DNA from: Candidatus Rifleibacteriota bacterium
GTDB taxonomy: Bacteria > Muiribacteriota > Ozemobacteria > Ozemobacterales > Ozemobacteraceae
NCBI GenBank assembly: GCA_015232575.1
Contig: JADFZL010000021.1
Span: 1 to 50,266 of the forward strand
Reading direction: 5' to 3'
DNA length: 50,266 nucleotides
Under the pieces are notes generated by a model that saw only the letters and a program-made list of their open reading frames with translations, ran no database searches and had not been told where the DNA came from. The number at the start of each line of letters is the position of its first letter. Position 1 is the first letter of the stretch. This document shows positions 44,953 through 50,266 of the stretch, piece by piece. The translations under genes were made by a program, and so were the position numbers.

Positions 44953-46695
44953 ATGGGTCTTTTTAGAAAAGTTTTATTGTCGATATTATTATTATCGGCT
45001 ATTACGCTGGCTTTGCCGGCTGTTGAGCAGCTTCAGTGTACTGACAGATTGTCTGATCAGAAACTGAACGAAGCAATTCTTGGTGCACTGGTTTATCTTG
45101 AAGATACTCAGATCAGGCCCCGCCAGGGAAAGAACAGCCTGTTGACTGACAGTTCAGATGAGGGCGATGGATGTCATTCTCAGATTGCAATAAATACTCC
45201 GTTTAAGGAAGTTATTTCTCTTCCGGCACTTGTTCCGGTAAAAATGCGCAACAGAACAGGTGACTGGGCAAGTCATGTACATTTTCTTCCGAAAAAAGCA
45301 GGTCTTGAAGGTAGAACTCTTTTAACAATTCAGGACTCGAATATGTTTGTAACCGCTTTTATTGCTTTTCCTCTGTTTCTCTTTGAAGAAGATCAGAACT
45401 CTGTTGGAAGCGGTTTCATAAAAAATATTCTTCAGCTCTGCAAAAAAAATATCGAACTCTGCAAGCGCGGAGATTCATACAATTTCTGGCCCATTCTTCC
45501 CGGTGTGACCTCTCCAAGCCCCAGGACAGGGCCATATAACATTCCAGTAGAATTTTTGAAAAAACTTGGAGAATCTTATGTCAATCCAAAGTTTGAATCG
45601 TTTTTCAAGAAACTGTCCAAGGGATTGCAGGTTCCACCTAAAGATTGGCTGGTTGCATGTCTTGATTCGAAAAACACTTCAGGTGCTGATGCGCTGTTTA
45701 ATATTCCCAACGACGCTGATGACACTTCAACTGTTGTGGCTTTTCAGAAGGCATTGGCAGACAAGTATCCTTTATATGGAATTTCTGTTGATCTGAATGC
45801 TCTCAGACTTATCCAGAGTTTTCGCGATATCGACAGAACACGCGAAGACGGAAGAGATGCCTGGAAAGGAAAGAATACGGGCGCATATCTTACCTGGATG
45901 AGAGACGAAAACGAACCGACATTTTCCAAACCAGAAGTTGGAATTATTCCGCTTGGAGTTAACAATGTCGATCTGGTTGTGAATTCAAATGTGGTTTTTT
46001 CGCTGGCATTGAATGGTCAGAAAAGTTTGCCTGGTTATATGGAAGCCATAAATCTTATTGCCCGCGGGATTGAAGCACATGCCTGGCCTAAAGCCGGTTT
46101 ATACTATCCGCAAAACATGATTTTCCCTTATACTGCAACCAGAGCATTCCGAGAAGGTGGTGCAAATGAACCTGTAATGCGTGAAGCGATGAAAAAACTT
46201 CTTATTCAGATTCTGGAAGAACAGGAATATCTTGCAGCAAAGGAGCCTTCTTTAAGGGGCGCTTTCCCTGGTGAAGAAGACAGGGCATATCATCTTTCTA
46301 CTGCTCTGGGCGCAGTATCGCTCATGAACATCGGAAGAGAAATAGCAATTGAATGCGGATGCATGGACAGATATAGCAGAGCAATTCATTCTGCCGTGGC
46401 TTTCCTTTTGAAAGAAGCAAAAAAAGTTAAATTTAATTATAACAGTACAATTAAAATATTCGGTGATAAAATTCAGCCCCACTGCTGGGAAAGCGGACTT
46501 TTCTTTGCTGCATCATACTGGGATCTCGGTCACTGGCGCTCACAGGCTTTCACAGTCAGCGTAGTCCTGGAAGCACTTTCCAAATATGCATTGAATTTCG
46601 AGAAATCAGATAATAATTCAGATAAAACCAGACTCATCCTCAGGCACGATGCAAAATCAAAATACGGAATATCTCTTTCAAGACTGAATAAATGA
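44953..46695 (+). CDS. Exported alpha/alpha-toroid-like protein with DxDDT motif
   Basis: The 580-residue protein starts at an ATG behind AGGAGG and has a signal peptide (RKVLLSILLLSAITLALPA). It appears to be rich in helices with repeated Leu/Ala patterns. At residues 254-258 it reads DADDT, followed by STVVAF. This matches the DxDDT(A) acid motif of squalene-hopene and class II diterpene cyclases, which have the alpha/alpha toroid fold. Those enzymes are not exported, so a shared fold or a chance match is as likely as cyclase activity. Late segments RAYHLSTALGAVSLMNIGRE and CWESGLFFAASYWDLGHWRS are Trp/aromatic-rich, as in such toroids. Function unassigned. Confidence 0.7.
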   Translation: MGLFRKVLLSILLLSAITLALPAVEQLQCTDRLSDQKLNEAILGALVYLEDTQIRPRQGKNSLLTDSSDEGDGCHSQIAINTPFKEVISLPALVPVKMRNRTGDWASHVHFLPKKAGLEGRTLLTIQDSNMFVTAFIAFPLFLFEEDQNSVGSGFIKNILQLCKKNIELCKRGDSYNFWPILPGVTSPSPRTGPYNIPVEFLKKLGESYVNPKFESFFKKLSKGLQVPPKDWLVACLDSKNTSGADALFNIPNDADDTSTVVAFQKALADKYPLYGISVDLNALRLIQSFRDIDRTREDGRDAWKGKNTGAYLTWMRDENEPTFSKPEVGIIPLGVNNVDLVVNSNVVFSLALNGQKSLPGYMEAINLIARGIEAHAWPKAGLYYPQNMIFPYTATRAFREGGANEPVMREAMKKLLIQILEEQEYLAAKEPSLRGAFPGEEDRAYHLSTALGAVSLMNIGREIAIECGCMDRYSRAIHSAVAFLLKEAKKVKFNYNSTIKIFGDKIQPHCWESGLFFAASYWDLGHWRSQAFTVSVVLEALSKYALNFEKSDNNSDKTRLILRHDAKSKYGISLSRLNK

Positions 46696-46740
46696 CACTT
46701 TAGCTAATTCTCTGAAATTATGTAACTGCTCAATAATTCT
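46694..46740 (-). repeat. Dispersed repeat family A, copy 3
   Basis: The reverse complement reads AGAATTATTGAGCAGTTACA, then TAATTTCAGAGAATTAGCTA and AAGTGTC. It matches 18070-18118 almost base for base. It begins inside the stop codon of the gene at 44953. Confidence 0.65.
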
Positions 46741-46769
46741 GGGAATTAGAATAAATAGTTTATACATCA

Positions 46770-46816
46770 AAAAACAGCAGCTTGTCTTGATTTACCCGGA
46801 CAGGCTGCTGTTTTTG
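46770..46816. terminator. Bidirectional Rho-independent terminator
   Basis: AAACAGCAGC and GCTGCTGTTT pair (with an inner TGTC/GACA) around an 11-base loop, with A-rich and T-rich flanks. It lies between the convergent gene ending at 46695 and the ABC operon ending at 46867. Confidence 0.85.
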
Positions 46817-46866
46817 CATATTTCAATTATTCGCTAATTTGAGACTGTAGCAATGTTGAGAATTTT

Positions 46867-47685
46867 TTATTTTGTTGCACCTGCGGTTATGCCCTGGATG
46901 TATTGCTTCTGGGCAAGGAGAAAAATAATTATTGATGGAACCGCAATAATCAGTGAACCAGCCATCAATATTCCCCATTCTGCGCCGTATTGTCCGCCTA
47001 TTACAGAAAGTGATACCGGTAAAGTGTAGTATGATTCATCCTGCATGATTATCAGAGGCAGAAGAAATTCGTTCCATGAAGCCACAAAACCAATTACTGC
47101 AAGCGTTGCAATTACTGGTCTGCTTATTGGCAGAACAATGGACGTAAAAATTCTTATTTCACTGCATCCGTCAACTCTTGCGGCTTCAAATATCTCTTCA
47201 GGAATATCAAGAATAAACTGTCTCATCATGAATATTCCAAAAACATGTGCACATCCTGGAACGATGAGGCCTGCATAAGAATTCAGAAGACCCAGGGTTT
47301 TCAGAATGAGAAACACCGGAATAATAGTTACCTGGCTTGGAACCATCATTGTCAGAACAAGAAGTGTGAAAATTTTGTCACGTTTTGGAAAAGTGAATTT
47401 TGCAAAAGCATAAGCAGCGAGAGAATTCAGAATAAGCGATATTACTGATAAGCCAATTGCAATAACAATACTGTTCAGAAAATGGGTTTTAATATCTGTA
47501 ACTTTAAAAAGTTGCCAGTAATTATCAAGTGTTGGATTGCGGGGTAAAATTTCTCCGGGAAAAGACAAAATCTCTGTTTTACTTTTGAGCGATGTTGATA
47601 CCATCCAGAAAAAGGGAAACAGTGTAATAACGAGCGAAACCGAAAGAAAGATCAGAAGTATAACCTTATTTACAATATTCCTCAT
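46867..47685 (-). CDS. Carbohydrate ABC transporter permease (MalG type)
   Basis: The 272-residue protein has six membrane helices and the EAA loop EEIFEAARVDGCSEIRIF. This places it in the CUT1 sugar importer family (MalG/UgpE-like). The start overlaps the stop of the upstream fusion gene as ATGA, so the two permease halves are made together. The ATPase (MalK type) is not in the window; in many species one ATPase serves several importers. Confidence 0.95.
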   Translation of the reverse strand: MRNIVNKVILLIFLSVSLVITLFPFFWMVSTSLKSKTEILSFPGEILPRNPTLDNYWQLFKVTDIKTHFLNSIVIAIGLSVISLILNSLAAYAFAKFTFPKRDKIFTLLVLTMMVPSQVTIIPVFLILKTLGLLNSYAGLIVPGCAHVFGIFMMRQFILDIPEEIFEAARVDGCSEIRIFTSIVLPISRPVIATLAVIGFVASWNEFLLPLIIMQDESYYTLPVSLSVIGGQYGAEWGILMAGSLIIAVPSIIIFLLAQKQYIQGITAGATK

Positions 47686-49889
47686 AGAATTCTTTCCCTG
47701 AGCTTTCTTTGTAAGAAATTAAAAATAATGAAAAAGAAAAATACTGAATATATTATTGAACATGCATAACCCAGATTGTAAAACTTGAATCCATGAAAAT
47801 ATGTGTACATCATTAAAGTTGTAGTACTGTTCAAAGGTCCGCCACCGGTCAGCATTAGCGGTTCTGTAAAAAAATGTATGTATCCGACAAAAGTTGCAAC
47901 GAAAACAAACAAAATTGTTTTCTGCAGAAATGGAATGGTAACGTGTATAAATTTGTGCCACCAGTTCCCGCCGTCCATTTCGACCGATTCATTCAATTCA
48001 CGCGGAATGTTTTGAAGCGCTGCAAGGAAGATGATCATGTTGTACCCGAAGCCTTTCCATACTGACATCAGTATTATTGACAACCATGCCAGCGAAGGAT
48101 TAGTCAACCATTCAATTCTGTCTATATTCAATTTCTGCAGCAGAATATTGAAGTAGCCGAATTCATAACTGTACAGCCAGCGCCAGGTTATTGCTGCAGC
48201 AACGGCTGTGGTTACAGCCGGAATAAACATTATTGTACGTATTGGAGTTTTCATTCTGCCAAGTGGTTGATTGATAAATATTGCACATGAGAGAGATAAA
48301 ACAAGATTCAGAGGTACACCAACCAACACGAACAGGGCGGTATTGCGGACACTCTGAAGAAAAACCTTGTCTGAAAAAAGCTGATAATAGTTTTCCAGGC
48401 CGATAAAACTGACTCTGGACAAATCTGCAAGCCCGTACATGTCCCAGTTAGTAAGACTTGTAAGAAAAGATACTACAATTGGAATAAGCCTGAAGAAAAC
48501 TATCATTATTATTGCCGGAGCCAGAAAGAAAAAAGCGTTGTATGACTGCCATGGTGATTTATGAGTACCTTTATTTCCCTTAAGATACAATAATATTGCA
48601 GCAAATGGAATAAGAATAATTATCGTGGATATTACAACTTTTTTCGTTAAACTCTGGTTCTTTTCGGCTCTGGAAAACAAAGATGTAATACTATCGGATA
48701 GTTTATCTGCAGCTTCCGTTTCGTTTATTTTTCCACGGAAACATTCTTCAAGAATTCCACCGAATTTTGCTGCAATGTGTTCCCATTCCGGGACCGCAGG
48801 AGGAAAACACGAATCTTCAAGTTGGTCCTTGAATGCGCTGAGTTCTTTGTATTTGCTTAATTCTGGTGAAGACCAGGCGCTTCTGCTTGAAGGAAGATCC
48901 CGGGATATTTCAAACCAGGATATCTGTGTTGAAGGTCTTGTGAGATATTTTATGAGCTTCCAGGCTGCCTGTACATTTCTGGAATTTTTAAATATTATCA
49001 GGTTTGAACCGCCGACAAACGAAGTTGATTTCACATTTTTTGGTAGTTTTGCTGTGTTCCAGAGACCTTTCAAATGTGGTAATTGCAGTTCAAGATCGTT
49101 TGCCAGCCATGGTCCGGAAAGCATAACCGGGAAAAATCCATTGGAAAAAGCGTCAAAATATTGCATTCCGCCATATTCTGTCATCGAGTTAAATTTCTGG
49201 TCATAAAACGATTTGACTTTTTTTATAGCTTGTATCATGCCTGGTTTTGAAAAATATTCGCAGGATTTGCTTTCAAAGTTCAGGCTAAAACCGCTTTGCC
49301 AGTAGTACATCAGCACAGTGATGTCATTTGCTGGAAAGGAGTAAAAGTAACCCCTTTCCGAGTTTTTTCGTTTGTGTTCAAGAACTTTTCTTCCGAGATT
49401 TTCGAATTCATCCCAGGTCGATGGAAAGGTCTTGTAGCCAAGATTTGAAAGAAGGTCCGAGCGGTAGTATAAAACTCTGGTATCAACATACCAGGGCACT
49501 CCGAAAAGTTTTTTTTCAAAACGATTTGTTTCCAGCGAATCTTTAAAGAAGTCAGAAGTGTTGAAATCCGATTCTTTTATCAGTTCGTCCATTGGAAGAA
49601 AAGCATTCATTGCGTGGAATTTCGACATCCAGGTGGTGCCGAGCTGACATATATCCGGCGTTGTTCCGCCAATTATTGCAGTAACGAGTTTTTCGTGGGC
49701 GCTGTCCCATGAGACCGCTTGAGTAATAACCTTTATGTCGGGATTTTCTTTTTCAAAATTCTGAAGGACTTGCGGAATAAGTTTTCCTTCTCCGCCCATT
49801 ACCCAAAACTTCAACACAGTCTGTTGCTCAGCTGATGAGCCTGCAGAAATCATAAGCAGCAGAAGTAAAATAGAAAATAGTTTATTCAT
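47682..49889 (-). CDS. Fusion of sugar-binding protein and MalF-type ABC permease
   Basis: The 735-residue protein starts at ATG 49889 (a TTG at 49907 is in frame; AAGGA lies very close to the ATG). A signal peptide precedes a family 1 solute-binding protein of about 395 residues (VLKFWVMGGEGKLIPQVLQ, ENPDIKVI, GGTTPDICQLG). A membrane helix near residues 420-445 leads straight into a MalF-like permease with the EAA loop ELNESVEMDGGNWWHKF. CUT1 binding proteins are normally free or lipid-anchored and coded separately. Fusion gives one tethered receptor per permease. The importer would supply oligosaccharides, possibly maltodextrins for the amylase at 39502. Confidence 0.92.
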   Translation of the reverse strand: MNKLFSILLLLLMISAGSSAEQQTVLKFWVMGGEGKLIPQVLQNFEKENPDIKVITQAVSWDSAHEKLVTAIIGGTTPDICQLGTTWMSKFHAMNAFLPMDELIKESDFNTSDFFKDSLETNRFEKKLFGVPWYVDTRVLYYRSDLLSNLGYKTFPSTWDEFENLGRKVLEHKRKNSERGYFYSFPANDITVLMYYWQSGFSLNFESKSCEYFSKPGMIQAIKKVKSFYDQKFNSMTEYGGMQYFDAFSNGFFPVMLSGPWLANDLELQLPHLKGLWNTAKLPKNVKSTSFVGGSNLIIFKNSRNVQAAWKLIKYLTRPSTQISWFEISRDLPSSRSAWSSPELSKYKELSAFKDQLEDSCFPPAVPEWEHIAAKFGGILEECFRGKINETEAADKLSDSITSLFSRAEKNQSLTKKVVISTIIILIPFAAILLYLKGNKGTHKSPWQSYNAFFFLAPAIIMIVFFRLIPIVVSFLTSLTNWDMYGLADLSRVSFIGLENYYQLFSDKVFLQSVRNTALFVLVGVPLNLVLSLSCAIFINQPLGRMKTPIRTIMFIPAVTTAVAAAITWRWLYSYEFGYFNILLQKLNIDRIEWLTNPSLAWLSIILMSVWKGFGYNMIIFLAALQNIPRELNESVEMDGGNWWHKFIHVTIPFLQKTILFVFVATFVGYIHFFTEPLMLTGGGPLNSTTTLMMYTYFHGFKFYNLGYACSIIYSVFFFFIIFNFLQRKLRERIL

Positions 49890-49934
49890 TTCCTTATATA
49901 TCGGCAAAAAATTGAATTATCTACCTTCCCCCAG

Positions 49935-49960
49935 GCAAAAAAAAATGCCCCTCCGGGCAC
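49935..49960 (-). terminator. Terminator upstream of the ABC operon
   Basis: On the minus strand TGCCC, loop GGAG and GGGCA form a short stem followed by nine T. It would stop transcripts coming from the tandem repeat region before they enter the ABC operon. Confidence 0.6.
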
Positions 49961-50266
49961 AGGTACCTTCTCGAAACACCACAAACCATCTCATCAGCGG
50001 AGGGCACAAAGTGCCCGACCGCTCGAAACACCACAAGCCATCTCATCAGCGGGGGCACAAAGTGCCCGACCGCTCGAAACACCACAAGCCATCTCATCAG
50101 CGGGGGCACAAAGTGCCCGACCGCTCGAAACACCACAAGCCATCTCATCAGCGGAGGGCACAAAGTGCCCGACCGCTCGAAACACCACAAGCCATCTCAT
50201 CAGCGGGGGCACAAAGTGCCCGACCGCTCGAAACACCACAAGCCATCTCATCAGCGGGGGCACAAA
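49961..50266. repeat. 51/52-bp tandem repeat array running off the window
   Basis: Six units are visible; TCGAAACACC occurs at 49971, 50023, 50074, 50125, 50177 and 50228, a period of 51 or 52. Each full unit ends in a hairpin, GGGCACAAAGTGCCC, followed by GACCGCTCG. Units differ only by GGAGGG versus GGGGG and one A/G change. Since the whole unit is repeated there are no unique spacers, so this is not a CRISPR array. Confidence 0.95.

Noticed and set aside
49921..50263. Two minus-strand open frames of 89 codons across the array
   Set aside because: They are open only because a 51-bp unit keeps the frame. There is no ribosome site, and the 52-bp units break continuity.
49961..50266. CRISPR array
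   Set aside because: The full 51/52-bp unit is repeated with only single-base changes, so there are no unique spacers, and no cas gene is nearby.
1..50266. tRNA or rRNA genes
   Set aside because: The intergenic gaps were read for T-loop-like GGTTCGAATC and rRNA-like tracts; none formed a cloverleaf or matched.

Overview
The window looks like chromosomal DNA from a Gram-negative, AT-rich and probably anaerobic or fermentative bacterium. Supporting signs are an LptF/LptG-type permease, many signal peptides for a periplasm, an MMPL/RND exporter, a bacterial alpha-2-macroglobulin and iron-sulfur membrane proteins of the NapH/NapG type. No rRNA, tRNA or ribosomal protein gene was seen, so the phylum cannot be fixed. 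A deep-branching uncultivated lineage (for example Riflebacteria-like) is only a guess.

Layout. 1-3.1 kb: a secreted HExxH metallopeptidase cut by the window edge, convergent with a pentapeptide-repeat gene and an orphan ygeW-type carbamoyltransferase. 3.2-6.2 kb: MMPL/RND exporter and a YwbE protein. 6.2-12.0 kb (minus strand): LptF/LptG permease and three phosphoesterase-like exported proteins, one of which has lost all its metal ligands. 12.1-16.9 kb (plus): a tight nucleotide-sugar operon (UDP-glucose dehydrogenase, sugar-1-phosphate nucleotidylyltransferase, UDP-glucose 4-epimerase, mannose-1-phosphate guanylyltransferase/phosphomannose isomerase). These would make UDP-glucuronate, UDP-galactose and GDP-mannose for surface polysaccharide. 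17.0-23.1 kb: an exported CpcT/CpeT-like protein, two polyferredoxin membrane proteins (one a NapH-NapG fusion), a secreted protein with split CxxCxGxG motifs and an Rpn-type nuclease.

23.2-26.9 kb is the most unusual part. A GC-rich hipBA toxin-antitoxin module lies between two direct repeats of about 897 bp that appear to differ by one silent base. Each repeat carries the same AT-rich exported-protein gene, and decayed remnants of other genes lie at the edges. 27.0-33.0 kb: a 2007-residue alpha-2-macroglobulin with an intact thioester motif. 33.3-39.1 kb (plus): a Tat-type DUF362 protein, then a tight run of B12-type radical SAM enzyme, biotin ligase, zinc-ribbon methyltransferase and GT39-type glycosyltransferase. 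The last gene contains a 13-unit AATCCC array (GGGATT on the template strand). 39.1-44.2 kb: a STAS protein with a cytoplasmic GH13 amylase, a TPR protein ending in a degenerate peptidase-like domain, and a stand-alone receiver protein. 44.5-46.7 kb: a small unknown gene and an exported protein with a DxDDT motif. 46.9-49.9 kb (minus): a sugar ABC importer in which the binding protein is fused to the first permease. The right edge is a 51/52-bp tandem array that runs off the window.

Functional themes are envelope polysaccharide and lipid traffic, periplasmic phosphoester and nucleotide salvage, maltodextrin-type sugar import and hydrolysis, and membrane iron-sulfur electron transfer. At least three families of short dispersed repeats sit between genes.
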